From assembly GCA_964353745.1 (NCBI GenBank), contig CAYGWD010000012.1, forward strand, positions 1 to 30,994: a stretch of DNA of 30,994 nt, written 5' to 3'. The notes under the pieces were generated by a model, which saw only the letters and a list, made by a program, of their open reading frames with translations, was not told where the DNA came from and did not search any database. A program made the position numbers and the translations under genes. The stretch comes from CS1-C013 sp964353745. Lineage in GTDB: Archaea > Aenigmatarchaeota > Aenigmatarchaeia > Aenigmatarchaeales > Aenigmatarchaeaceae. How positions within the stretch are numbered: the first letter of the stretch is position 1; the number at the start of each line of letters is the position of its first letter. Shown piece after piece: positions 1 through 7,783 of the stretch.

Positions 1-611
1 AGGTGGCCAAAGAGGCTGGAATTCCCAAACCTAAAGTATATATTGTTCCAACAGACTCTCCCAACGCGTTTGCGACAGGAAGATCGCCAAGTCATTCATC
101 AATAGCTGTTACGCAAGGTCTTCTGGACAGATTGGATGACGATGAAATAGAGGGCGTTTTGTCCCATGAATTATCGCATGTTAAAAATAGGGACACTCTT
201 GTATCAGCAATAGCAGCAACTGTTGCAGGCGCGATATCCTATTTGGCTCAGATAGCATGGCTTGGCATGTTTTCAAGAGACAGAGAAAACGGTAACATCC
301 TATTATTGCCATTGTTGATATTAGCTCCAATAGCTGCAATGCTTGTACAACTTTCGATAAGCAGGGGGAGAGAATTCTTTGCAGATTACACGGGAGCGAT
401 GATTTCCAAAAAACCTTTGGCGTTAGCCTCTGCTCTGGAAAAAATATCCTCTTACGTAGACAGAAACCCTATGAAGGGTTCGAGCGCTACTTCTCATTTG
501 TGGATAGTCAATCCCTTTAAGGGAAGTAGTTTTTCTAGCTTATTCATGACGCATCCTTCCACAGACGAGCGCATCAGAAGGTTAAAAGAACTGGCAAGAA
601 AAATGAAATGA
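1..611 (+). CDS. htpX: HtpX-like M48 membrane zinc metalloprotease, 3' part
   Basis: This is the C-terminal part of a membrane-bound M48 peptidase of the HtpX type, which degrades damaged or misassembled membrane proteins. The frame is open to the left edge, so the GTG at base 3 is probably internal; full-length relatives are near 290 residues, so roughly 90 N-terminal residues with the first membrane segments are missing. Visible are the zinc motif HELSH inside 'LSHELSH', two hydrophobic stretches after it (around window residues 65-87 and 98-118), and the downstream glutamate ligand in 'REFFADYTGA'. The tail 'THPSTDERIRRLKEL' is typical of the family. Nothing downstream on the same strand belongs to it; the next gene is convergent. 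Family call is firm; the substrate cannot be inferred. Confidence 0.93.
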   Translation, partial: VAKEAGIPKPKVYIVPTDSPNAFATGRSPSHSSIAVTQGLLDRLDDDEIEGVLSHELSHVKNRDTLVSAIAATVAGAISYLAQIAWLGMFSRDRENGNILLLPLLILAPIAAMLVQLSISRGREFFADYTGAMISKKPLALASALEKISSYVDRNPMKGSSATSHLWIVNPFKGSSFSSLFMTHPSTDERIRRLKELARKMK

Positions 612-662
612 TTATAAAACAGCAGTATGGAATGACAAATAAGATAGTGTTAAAGAAATAAT

Positions 663-746
663 CTAGTCTGTATAAGTTATATTTTTTGGTTTTATCACAA
701 CCTTTTTATCTCCCCTTTCTACATGGTCTATTTCATAAACTTCCAA
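663..746 (-). pseudogene. Possible relic of a PurM-type C-terminal tail
   Basis: Just downstream of the PurM-like gene, in another frame, is a short open stretch with protein-like composition. From a TTG at 746 it reads MEVYEIDHVERGDKKVVIKP and ends at TAG 663; upstream in frame it continues LPLQRSG and is open back into the end of the preceding gene. The pattern 'LxxxGxEVYxIxxVxxGDKKVVI' resembles the last strand pair of AIR synthase-type proteins, where a residue run such as 'AWKIGIIK...RVVIE' closes the fold. The preceding gene already has its own such tail, so this may be the remnant of a second copy, or a frameshifted extension. No start with a good ribosome site is visible. Confidence 0.3.
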
Positions 747-780
747 GCCAGAACGCTGTAAAGGTAGAAAAAAGAAATAA

Positions 781-2439
781 CTAACCGAGCGGTTCTTCTG
801 TATACTTGTGACTTATAACATGAGGTTTGCTATCCAGAATTGAATCGAGGCATCTCGATGTTATATCTATCTCAGGTTGTGCTATGACAGTTCCGCCAAT
901 TTTTGAACGTATTCCTTTAGAATTGTAATAATTTCTAACTGCTTCAGGTTCTGTTGTGCCTATAGCCGCGCCATTTCCGCAACCCCATGTATAATAAGCA
1001 ACTTTGTCTGTAACAATTCCCTTTGCACCTTCGACCTGACCGGCCATCTGCAACAGCAGTATCAGTGGTGGTGAATCGAAAACATCATAATAATTTGCTC
1101 CGATTCCAAAAGGTTCGAGAAACCTTCTGCTTTTTCCTATAAGGCCTCCGCTAGATACGTTAATCCTGAATTTTATTTTGTCAAGAAGTTGTTTTGGTGT
1201 CATCGAATCGACCCTGAAAAAAGGTGTTGAAGGTTGGGCGACAAGTTTCCCAAGAGTTCTCTTCTCATCATCTAGTTTTAAGCCCGAATATTTTCCTTGG
1301 AGCTTGTCATTCAAATTTCTGAATGCTTCAAAACCTTTAATTTTATACCAATCTTCTCCAAAAGTTTCCGATAGTATTCTTCTCTGCGTCGTTATTCCGT
1401 TTGATCTCTGTTCCTCATGGAGCAGTACAATTGGCAATCCAGGTTTTATTTCTTCGCCTGCATTTCTTGGCTCATATTTCACTTCACTTAGGGCAATGCC
1501 ACTCATAATGTAAGTGTTTACATCGTTCGATTGATGAAAAGTACAGCCAACCAAAGGTATCAAATTTTTCCTTCCAGATTTAATCATGTTGTCTATAATT
1601 TGTTTTCTTCCTTTTGAATTTTCTGCATGTATTCCAATGGTTGCTGCTATTGAAAATGCGCCATCCCTTGTTGCATCATCACAACACATAGCAAGAGTGT
1701 CATCTATATCTGTTCTCTCGCCTACTTGTTCGCATACAATTGATTTCGATCCTGTACCATCAGCTGTCATCAAAAGTTTGGATTTTTTCTTTTTGTGAAT
1801 AAGAGGCATACCTTTTTCATAAACTATTTCGTAATCCTTGTCAGCAATACTCTCAAAAGTTTTCTTTAATTCATAATCCATAAAATTATCTAGTTTTATT
1901 TTCTGACCTGTTAAGGGAAGCTTATATTCGCTCAACAAAGAGAACATCCAGCTCATTCCCTTTCCTCTAACCTGGTCGCCTAGGTTTGCAGTTTCCCCTC
2001 CAGTAAGAACGACATTGTTTTTTTTGCATGATTTTATTACAGAGTCCCTTAGGCGAATGTTGGCACTTACTTCCTTTGCGTACTTGGAATCCCAGTCGCA
2101 GACGTTCGAAGCGAACAAAGGATTGCAGCCTTTCTCTCTTTCTTCTTCAACCATACGGTCTACAAGTCCTGAAGTTAGAGCGCTTATGTCTGAATACGCA
2201 GGAGAAATATCTTTCACAGAGGCAATGCCTGATGTAAGATGATAATAGCCAGGAAAAAGCTCAAACGTAACAACTTTATTAAAAGAATATTCTTGTTCTA
2301 TCTTTATTCCATGTTTTTTGGCAGCAGCATAGGTTTCTGTTTTTCTTTCCCCCCACGCTTTTGAAAATTGCTCTTTCACATCTTCTGGAACATCATCCAA
2401 GTAAGTTCTTATTTTTTGTCTATCGCTATTAACTGCCAT
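781..2439 (-). CDS. PurM-like (AIR synthase superfamily) protein, enlarged
   Basis: The C-terminal 330 residues follow the AIR synthase (PurM) plan: 'TADGTGSK' (226-232) for the nucleotide/metal loop, 'MCCDDATRDGA' (251-261), 'PGLPIVLL..EQRSNGITTQRRIL' (333-356), a 'SGGL' glycine turn, and 'WGCGNGAAIGTTEPEAV' near the end. PurM itself cyclises FGAM to AIR in purine synthesis and is about 345 residues; this protein has 552. The surplus N-terminal part contains another PurM-like signature, 'VVLTGGETANL' (143-153), which in true PurM lies after, not before, the DGxGTK loop; at the expected place here the sequence is 'LVGCTFHQSND'. So it looks like a rearranged or half-duplicated family member. 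Activity as PurM is plausible but not assured. No other purine gene is adjacent. ATG at 2439 follows a TATA box by about 33 bases. Confidence 0.7.
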   Translation of the reverse strand: MAVNSDRQKIRTYLDDVPEDVKEQFSKAWGERKTETYAAAKKHGIKIEQEYSFNKVVTFELFPGYYHLTSGIASVKDISPAYSDISALTSGLVDRMVEEEREKGCNPLFASNVCDWDSKYAKEVSANIRLRDSVIKSCKKNNVVLTGGETANLGDQVRGKGMSWMFSLLSEYKLPLTGQKIKLDNFMDYELKKTFESIADKDYEIVYEKGMPLIHKKKKSKLLMTADGTGSKSIVCEQVGERTDIDDTLAMCCDDATRDGAFSIAATIGIHAENSKGRKQIIDNMIKSGRKNLIPLVGCTFHQSNDVNTYIMSGIALSEVKYEPRNAGEEIKPGLPIVLLHEEQRSNGITTQRRILSETFGEDWYKIKGFEAFRNLNDKLQGKYSGLKLDDEKRTLGKLVAQPSTPFFRVDSMTPKQLLDKIKFRINVSSGGLIGKSRRFLEPFGIGANYYDVFDSPPLILLLQMAGQVEGAKGIVTDKVAYYTWGCGNGAAIGTTEPEAVRNYYNSKGIRSKIGGTVIAQPEIDITSRCLDSILDSKPHVISHKYTEEPLG

Positions 2440-2443
2440 AGAA

Positions 2444-2481
2444 ACCTAAAATTTATAGGTCAAAAAAAGATTTATACTTGA
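2444..2481 (-). promoter_or_regulatory. Promoter of the PurM-like gene with inverted repeat
   Basis: On the minus strand a TATA element (TATAAA, complement of 2471-2476) lies about 33 bases before the ATG at 2439, which predicts a very short leader. Between them, over the expected start of transcription, is the interrupted inverted repeat ACCTA-N7-TAGGT (2444-2460). It could be an operator, but a single short instance proves nothing. Confidence 0.4.
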
Positions 2482-2574
2482 AATTTAGCCTAATTTCTCG
2501 AGCATCTCTTTAAGGAGTTATCTAATAGGTATTTTACTCAAGATAATTTTTTTGAAGCAGATATTATTTAAAAA

Positions 2575-3417
2575 CTATAAATCAGCTGGACTGTTCATCA
2601 TCATATATTTTATTCCGTTTGGAAAAGGCAAGGCTCTATTTTCAGTTTTATCTTTGTGAATATTCGGAATATTTTTTGATTCTTTATCTACAAAGAAACT
2701 TATAGTAGGCTTGCATTCTTTAAAAATTTCATTATAAGATTTTTCTGAAAAACCAGGAACTTCTTTTTCCTTGCTTCTTGTGTTATCCAAAATAAACTCT
2801 TTTAATTTTTCTTCTTCAATTCCTTTCGGTCCTTCCGAGTGGCATTTGAATACCAAATCCTTGATTTTATTAGACTTTTTTCCGAATCCAACACCCATTT
2901 CACAAAACCTATTGCTTTGAGCAATATCCGATGGAGATACATGTATGTGCGTATCGCATGTAACCAATAATTCATCCCTATTCTTTGCAAGTTCATAAAT
3001 TTTTTTGGCATTCCAGTAGAAATTGCCGATCCTTATACCGCGTTGAATTCTATAAGTGCCAAAAGAAAGAGATCCAGTCTCTATCAAATCAAGTGTCCAC
3101 GGATTTGCAAGTCCATGTCCATTTGCCATTATTTGGTCGCAGTCATAAAATTCACTACTGCAAAATCTATCTTTTTCGTCTTTGAAAAATATTATCATGC
3201 CTCTTGTTTTTCCATATCGGAATGAATTTTTAAGTTCATTCATTGCCGCGTTATGGAGTTCAGGTTCGATTTCGAATTTTTTATCAAAGCCTCCATTCAA
3301 AATAGATCTTTGCTTCTCACAGAATTTTTCATTAAAATATTGAAATCCGCATCTGTCTTCTCCTGCAACTCGAAGCAATCCTGTTCCGTACATCAGCTCC
3401 TCATACTGTTTATCCAT
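2575..3417 (-). CDS. Unknown protein with a weak JAMM-like HxH...SxxD segment
   Basis: This 280-residue soluble protein is not recognised. The middle shows 'VTCDTHIHVSPSDIAQSN' (about 152-169). A histidine pair followed by 'SPSDIA' recalls JAB/JAMM metal-isopeptidase motifs (HxH...PSxxD), where the aspartate is a zinc ligand, but the usual spacer between the second histidine and the serine is several residues longer, so the match is partial. The tail has many lysines and ends 'MMMNSPADL'. It has no signal peptide or membrane segment. It is transcribed divergently from the M23-like gene at 3480 and separated by 135 bases from the PurM-like gene that follows. Ordinary in base composition. Confidence 0.6.
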   Translation of the reverse strand: MDKQYEELMYGTGLLRVAGEDRCGFQYFNEKFCEKQRSILNGGFDKKFEIEPELHNAAMNELKNSFRYGKTRGMIIFFKDEKDRFCSSEFYDCDQIMANGHGLANPWTLDLIETGSLSFGTYRIQRGIRIGNFYWNAKKIYELAKNRDELLVTCDTHIHVSPSDIAQSNRFCEMGVGFGKKSNKIKDLVFKCHSEGPKGIEEEKLKEFILDNTRSKEKEVPGFSEKSYNEIFKECKPTISFFVDKESKNIPNIHKDKTENRALPFPNGIKYMMMNSPADL

Positions 3418-3479
3418 AGCATCAATTTATATTTTTGAGTCTTCGTATTAATTTTATTGCTACTACACTTGGTGGTAAA

Positions 3480-4016
3480 ATGAAAAGCTACCCTTTACCA
3501 TTTCCTGCAGGAACAAGACACGAAAAAATTAAAAATCATGAACCTAAAGATAATGAACCGATAGGATATAAACTTCTATCTCATGAAAGATTCGTTTCTA
3601 TCAAGCATGCAAAGGATTTAGCTGTCGATCTAGGAACCCCTGTTTTAGCCGTAAAGAAAGGAATGGTAGTCTCTATGAAAAATGATTCTGATACGTATAT
3701 GAATCCAAAAATCCATCCAAGATATAAAGTTTTATTTCAGGAGAATAAGATAGATAGTGAAGAATCGAGAAGACTGGACGAGGAATTGCTTGAATTTGCG
3801 GGAAAATACACTAATTATGTTCAGGTGAATCAAGTTGACGGCCATATAGCCGAATATGTACACCTAGACAAGAATGTTCAAGTTAATGCAAAACAAAAAG
3901 TAATGCAAGGAGACATAGTAGGCTTTGTTGGAATGACTGGCATAACAGAACGATCCCATTTGCACTTGAATATTTTTGAAAGCTTAAGCGTCCCTTTTAA
4001 ATTAAGAAAAAGATGA
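3480..4016 (+). CDS. M23 (LytM-like) domain protein without signal peptide
   Basis: The 178-residue protein has the lysostaphin/LytM fold signature: 'LPFPAGTRHEK' at the start, 'KHAKDLAVDLGTPVLAVKKG' for the first metal-ligand region, 'AEYVHLDKNVQV', 'VMQGDIVGFVGMTG' and the second metal motif 'HLHLNIF' (HxH). In active M23 enzymes the first motif is HxxxD; here it is HAKD, one residue short, so catalysis is uncertain. M23 enzymes normally cut peptidoglycan cross-bridges, which archaea lack, and there is no signal peptide. The ATG at 3480 is chosen over an upstream in-frame start at 3435 because GGTGG lies 4 bases before it. It ends 2 bases before the convergent operon end at 4019. Confidence 0.75.
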   Translation: MKSYPLPFPAGTRHEKIKNHEPKDNEPIGYKLLSHERFVSIKHAKDLAVDLGTPVLAVKKGMVVSMKNDSDTYMNPKIHPRYKVLFQENKIDSEESRRLDEELLEFAGKYTNYVQVNQVDGHIAEYVHLDKNVQVNAKQKVMQGDIVGFVGMTGITERSHLHLNIFESLSVPFKLRKR

Positions 4017-4018
4017 GA

Positions 4019-4846
4019 TTAAAACCTATACCCTAGCTTCTCAAATATCTCTTTCATAGCTAGACTGTCTATCTCAAGAATCGGGCTCTCTGAGATTATG
4101 GTTATATCGGTATTTCTTCTCATGATTTCTTTTGCGTATTCCTCAAAATCAGGTCCTGCCATTTTCATGGGAACATGGTTCCTTTCATTCCCCCTACCTA
4201 TTCCAACCAGAGAATACTTTATGCCTGAGAAGTGTGAGTGTAGTTTGTTTAGTTTCAACACTTCTAGCTTGTCAAATATCTTCTTATAATCTATCTGCCC
4301 TCCTTGTAATGCGTACAGGTGAGCTGCATCCAGGTATGGTATCAGATGCTTTAGTTTCTTGCAAACATTTATTATCTCATCCAATGTTCCCCATGATTTT
4401 TGTTTTCCCATGGTCTCTAGCCCGAAATCAATGTTCCAGTCCTTCTTCTCAATAAAATTGGAGATTTCTTCACAAGCTTCAAATATCATTTTAGTCGCAT
4501 TCTCTTTGTCCTTTCCATAGTATCCGGCGTGAACAGCAACAACAGTCGCACTCATTGCGATTCCTCTTTCCAAGGAATCTATTATTCTCTTCTTGCTGTC
4601 TTCTATCACCTTTTTGTTTTCGCTTGCCAGGTTTACGAAATAAGGGACATGTATTGATAGTTCTACGTCCAATTCTTTAGCGACTTTTCCTAACTGTTTG
4701 GCAGTTTCTAAGGACATGTGAATGCCATGAGTGAAGCTAACCTCAAGAGCGTCGAGATTTAATTCTGCTACTCTTTTGATACCTTCTAAAGTAGAGCTTC
4801 CTTTTGTAGAAATTGGAATGCCGCTTGGACCTAAACGTATTTTCAT
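4019..4846 (-). CDS. Endonuclease IV (Nfo)-like TIM-barrel protein
   Basis: A 275-residue AP-endonuclease family 2 TIM barrel, the size of bacterial Nfo (about 280). Metal-ligand positions of Nfo can be matched in order: 'LSIHVPY', 'VVAVHAGYYG', 'GLETMGK', 'YLDAAHLYAL', 'LHSHFSG', 'ERNHVPM' and 'ISESPILEID'. The DxH pair of Nfo is altered here (ERNH), the only clear departure. Nfo enzymes nick DNA at abasic sites and remove blocked 3' ends using three zinc ions. It is the last gene of the minus-strand operon starting at 10452, 4 bases behind the metallophosphoesterase, with the ribosome site AGTGAT before its ATG. Context with endonuclease III and a 3'-phosphoesterase supports a repair role. 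Confidence 0.85.
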   Translation of the reverse strand: MKIRLGPSGIPISTKGSSTLEGIKRVAELNLDALEVSFTHGIHMSLETAKQLGKVAKELDVELSIHVPYFVNLASENKKVIEDSKKRIIDSLERGIAMSATVVAVHAGYYGKDKENATKMIFEACEEISNFIEKKDWNIDFGLETMGKQKSWGTLDEIINVCKKLKHLIPYLDAAHLYALQGGQIDYKKIFDKLEVLKLNKLHSHFSGIKYSLVGIGRGNERNHVPMKMAGPDFEEYAKEIMRRNTDITIISESPILEIDSLAMKEIFEKLGYRF

Positions 4847-4850
4847 TCAA

Positions 4851-5699
4851 TCACTTTTTATGAAATTGTAATCTAACAATTTTATTCTTATCAAGTTCCA
4901 TTAGAACGTTAACGTTCGAACCAAATCCAGCATTTATACAAATCGTATTTCCAATCTTGCACTTTCCAAAGTGTTCATGCATATGACCGCCGATACATAC
5001 TAGAGGTTTATATTTTTCTATTATGCTTCTTGCAACCAAAGAGCCATAATGCCAGCCATTTCTAGGGGACTGTTTGTTTCTAATTTTGTCCAAAGGAGTA
5101 TTGAAAGGAACATTGTGAGACAAAAATATGGTGGGTTTTGCTGACCTTTCGAAAAGCAGCGAAACTTTGTTTAAAATCCTTTCATACTCGACTCTCTTTT
5201 CCTTCAGTTCTTTGTTCGAAAGAGATTTATTGTCTTCTTTGTGCTGCGGATACTCAGGACCAAAGGATGTGCCGTAACCTATTATCTGGTAGCCATCGGC
5301 ATTTGCGATCCTGCAGTGGACGTTGACAATGTTGGGAAGATTTTTGATTATATCTTCATACAAGTCCCTTTTCAAATTCCAATAAAAGTGCCTGTTTTTC
5401 GTCCAGTCCCAGTTTCCAGGCACAACATACACAGGAACTTTAAAAGAATTCAGGTATTCCAATATTTTTCTGCCGTCAAAAAGAGATCTTTTGATCATTC
5501 TTAGTGCTTCTTTCTTCCCCGCAAGGTCGTACCATCTAGCTTTAAAATTTGGATTTTTTAGTTTTTCTTCAGCGACCTGAAACCTGTATTTCTTTGTGGC
5601 ATCCGAACAAAAGTCGCCCGGTGCAATTATAGCGTCAAAATCCTTGAAATGTATCTTAGGCTTTTGACCATGCAAGTCTCCGATTATTAGAAATTTCAT
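4851..5699 (-). CDS. Calcineurin-like metallophosphoesterase
   Basis: This 282-residue protein has the metallophosphoesterase motifs in order: 'IIGDLHG' (D-x-H), 'IAPGDF', 'VPGNWDW' (the GNH block with tryptophan in place of histidine), 'FLSHNVPF' and 'GGHMHEHFG'. These hold a two-metal centre that hydrolyses phosphomono- or diesters. The substitution of the GNH histidine occurs in some phosphodiesterase-type members and may narrow the substrate range. An insert of about 50 charged residues sits between the GNWD block and the LSHN block. It lies between the 3'-phosphoesterase gene (2-base gap) and the Nfo-like gene (4-base gap), so nucleic-acid end processing is a fair guess, but nucleotide or other phosphate substrates are equally possible. 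Confidence 0.85.
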   Translation of the reverse strand: MKFLIIGDLHGQKPKIHFKDFDAIIAPGDFCSDATKKYRFQVAEEKLKNPNFKARWYDLAGKKEALRMIKRSLFDGRKILEYLNSFKVPVYVVPGNWDWTKNRHFYWNLKRDLYEDIIKNLPNIVNVHCRIANADGYQIIGYGTSFGPEYPQHKEDNKSLSNKELKEKRVEYERILNKVSLLFERSAKPTIFLSHNVPFNTPLDKIRNKQSPRNGWHYGSLVARSIIEKYKPLVCIGGHMHEHFGKCKIGNTICINAGFGSNVNVLMELDKNKIVRLQFHKK

Positions 5700-5701
5700 T
5701 T

Positions 5702-6148
5702 CTATTCCTTTTTCTTAAAAAATAACCAATTGTTTGGTGGCTTGAATTTGAACAGGACGAAGGTTCCATTGAGTTTTTTACCGTTTATTTTGATAACAAA
5801 ACTCTTATCGGTTTTTTCTATTAGTTCATATGTGCCTTTGTCCCATATGATTACTTTGCCAGCTCCGTACTGTCCTTCTTCTATTGTGCCCTCAAAGTCC
5901 TTATAGTTATAGTCATGGTCAGCTACCTGCACGGCTAAAATTTTTCTTTTGTTAGATTCTTCAATATTTTTTGGAATGGTCCAACTCTTAAGAACTCCAT
6001 CCATCTCTAATCTCAAGTCCCAGTGCAAGTGAGAGGCGTGATGCTCATGAACAACAAAAATGAGACTTTTTGACTTTTCAGTTTTAACTTTACCCTTAGG
6101 CTCATTTGTTTTTTCAAAGTTTCTTTTTCCTTTATATTTTTCTAACAT
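5702..6148 (-). CDS. Stand-alone LigD-type 3'-phosphoesterase (PE)
   Basis: The 148-residue protein matches the phosphoesterase module of bacterial DNA ligase D: 'FVVHEHHASHLHWDLRLEMDG' in two parts (HEHHASHLHWD, then LRLEMDG) gives the metal-binding histidines and the catalytic D-x-R, followed by 'WTIPK', 'AVQVADHDYNYKDFEG', 'GQYGAGKVIIWDKGTYE' and 'FVLFKF'. Such modules remove 3'-phosphates and trim 3'-terminal ribonucleotides to leave ligatable 3'-OH ends. Here it is free of ligase and polymerase domains, as known for other archaeal PE proteins. Its place directly downstream of endonuclease III, whose lyase chemistry leaves blocked 3' ends, is functionally sensible. The ATG follows the nth stop by 4 bases. 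Confidence 0.92.
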   Translation of the reverse strand: MLEKYKGKRNFEKTNEPKGKVKTEKSKSLIFVVHEHHASHLHWDLRLEMDGVLKSWTIPKNIEESNKRKILAVQVADHDYNYKDFEGTIEEGQYGAGKVIIWDKGTYELIEKTDKSFVIKINGKKLNGTFVLFKFKPPNNWLFFKKKE

Positions 6149-6152
6149 ATAA

Positions 6153-6788
6153 TCACAATTTTTTGGTTACTCCGTTCTTCGGGCACAGCTTATCCAAGAA
6201 GCATTTACTGCAATAAGGGGTAGGTGCCTGGCAGACTGCCCTGCCGTGAGACTTTAACAGGTAGGAAATCTTCTTCCAATCTTCCTTTGGGATAATTTTA
6301 ATCAAGTTCTGTTCAATTTCTTCCGACTTTTTGCTTTTTGTCCATCCTAATCTAAAAGACAATCTAATAACATGTGTATCAATTGGAATTCCAAGAACTT
6401 TACCAAAAGCATTTATCAAAATTGTGTTTGCTGTCTTTCTTCCTATTCCTGGCAATTCTACTAACTCGTCCATAGTTTCAGGAACCTTTCCATCATACTT
6501 TTCAACAAGAATCTTGCAAGCGTTTATGATGTTTTTAGCCTTCATGCCAGCAAAAGTAACAGCACTTATTTCCTTTGTAAATTCTCTTAAATCAGCATTA
6601 GCATAGTCCTTTGCTGTTTTGTACTTGTTAAAAATTTTGGGAGTGGTTGCGTTTACTATTTCATCTCTTACCTGAGCAGATAGGATTGCAGCAACCGTAA
6701 GTTCCAAAGGATTAGAAAAATTCAAGTAGTACTTGGCATTAGGATAATTCTTCTTTAACAGTTCTATTACTTTCAATACATCATTCAT
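6153..6788 (-). CDS. nth: Endonuclease III, base-excision glycosylase/AP lyase
   Basis: At 211 residues this equals E. coli Nth in length. It has 'AAILSAQVRDEIVN' in the N-terminal helices, the helix-hairpin-helix 'LPGIGRKTANT' with catalytic Lys118, the catalytic aspartate in 'IDTHV' (Asp137), and the 4Fe-4S ligands spaced C-x6-C-x2-C-x5-C near the end ('CQAPTPYCSKC...C'). It excises oxidised pyrimidines and cleaves abasic sites by beta-elimination. The start overlaps the methyltransferase stop by 4 bases, indicating translational coupling within the operon that runs 10452 to 4019. All key residues are present, so activity is expected. Confidence 0.97.
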   Translation of the reverse strand: MNDVLKVIELLKKNYPNAKYYLNFSNPLELTVAAILSAQVRDEIVNATTPKIFNKYKTAKDYANADLREFTKEISAVTFAGMKAKNIINACKILVEKYDGKVPETMDELVELPGIGRKTANTILINAFGKVLGIPIDTHVIRLSFRLGWTKSKKSEEIEQNLIKIIPKEDWKKISYLLKSHGRAVCQAPTPYCSKCFLDKLCPKNGVTKKL

Positions 6789-7399
6789 TTTTTCTCGCCT
6801 ACATATAAAATACCTAGTTTATCAGTTTTAACTTCTAATGTTTTAAATCCAGCTTTTTCAATCATAGAAACAAACTGTTTGATAGTCCATTTATTATGTT
6901 TATTGTATTCTTCTTCAAAACTATCTAACTTATATGCTTTGGTTTTTATTTCTTTAATTCTTGGTTTATAAAAATATTTCATAAATCTTTCCTTTGAAAC
7001 TTTTCTCATGTCTCTTATTATAATTCTTCCATGAGGTTTCAGATGGGAATAAAATTCTTTTAAATAATAATTTAGATCTCCAACAATTGTATGCAATACA
7101 TTAAAACAAGAAATCGTATCAAATTTACCCTTTATTTTATTAGAAACTAATAGAGTAAGATTAGGAGCAGTGTATCTTTTTTTACCAATCATCAAATCTT
7201 CTCTTCTTCTATCAATTCCAATTACTTCTATTTCAGGGTATGAAGAAGCTATTAAATATGATTCACAACCAAAACCACATCCGAAATCTAAATGTCTTTT
7301 ACTTTTAGAAATATATTTTTCATAAATTTTTGGAATTTCAAAATGTCTTTTAATATTATGTCTTTCTTTGATTAACATTCTTGTTATAATATCTTTCAT
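6785..7399 (-). CDS. Class I SAM-dependent methyltransferase, substrate unknown
   Basis: The 204-residue protein has motif I 'HLDFGCGFGCES' (about 37-48), the acidic end of strand 2 in 'VIGIDRRR', and a post-motif 'DTISCFNVLHTIVGD', with 'HLKPHGRIIIRDMRK' for the following strand. This is a Rossmann-type SAM methyltransferase of the UbiE/Methyltransf_11 kind. The coding sequence is noticeably richer in A and T than the operon around it (many AAA, ATA, TTT codons), though it overlaps both neighbours by 4 bases and is clearly part of the transcript. Substrate cannot be told; neighbours (tRNase Z, endonuclease III) leave RNA, DNA or small molecules open. Confidence 0.85.
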   Translation of the reverse strand: MKDIITRMLIKERHNIKRHFEIPKIYEKYISKSKRHLDFGCGFGCESYLIASSYPEIEVIGIDRRREDLMIGKKRYTAPNLTLLVSNKIKGKFDTISCFNVLHTIVGDLNYYLKEFYSHLKPHGRIIIRDMRKVSKERFMKYFYKPRIKEIKTKAYKLDSFEEEYNKHNKWTIKQFVSMIEKAGFKTLEVKTDKLGILYVGEKK

Positions 7400-7779
7400 T
7401 TTTCCCCTTCTTCCGGAGCTTTTGGCTCTTCTTCTTGTTTTTGTTCTGTCTTTTCCTCTTTCTTCTCTTCAGGAGGCTGAACCTCTTCCTCGCCTTCAGA
7501 CATGATGAATTTGTTTATCTTCTTGTCATAGATCCATATCAGTAGGCACGCTATTATGTAAGAGGCTATCAGAGAAATGACAGCTATCGTTAGGTCCAGA
7601 CTAGGCGGATGCGCTTCGAACAATGATTTTATTATAAAAACACCGCCGAAGAATACAAGCTCGTCTGAAGCTTTTTGAGGCAAGACCAAAAATAATACAA
7701 TGAATAACATAATCCTTCTCCAATCAGGTTTCAAAGGTTTCAAATATTGTTTTACTTTAGCAACGATGTTCAGTTTCAT
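7396..7779 (-). CDS. Small membrane protein with acidic cytoplasmic-type tail, PDWR family
   Basis: A 127-residue protein of unknown function. After an amphipathic, basic start comes 'KPLKPDWRRIMLFIVLFLV', leading into hydrophobic segments at about 25-50 and 60-85, then a tail of roughly 35 residues made almost wholly of Glu, Lys, Pro and Gln. The 'PDWR-R/K' motif at the entry to the first membrane segment recurs in the 91-residue protein at 8809-9084 of the same operon, so the two are likely relatives. A ribosome site AGGTGAT lies just before the ATG and overlaps the stop of the 37-residue gene upstream. Role unknown. Confidence 0.8.
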   Translation of the reverse strand: MKLNIVAKVKQYLKPLKPDWRRIMLFIVLFLVLPQKASDELVFFGGVFIIKSLFEAHPPSLDLTIAVISLIASYIIACLLIWIYDKKINKFIMSEGEEEVQPPEEKKEEKTEQKQEEEPKAPEEGEK

Positions 7780-7783
7780 TTAA

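Noticed and set aside
1178..2242. Open frames on the plus strand opposite the PurM-like gene
   Set aside because: They are in the shadow of a strong coding frame, have no promoter or ribosome site, and odd composition (Ser/Phe-rich).
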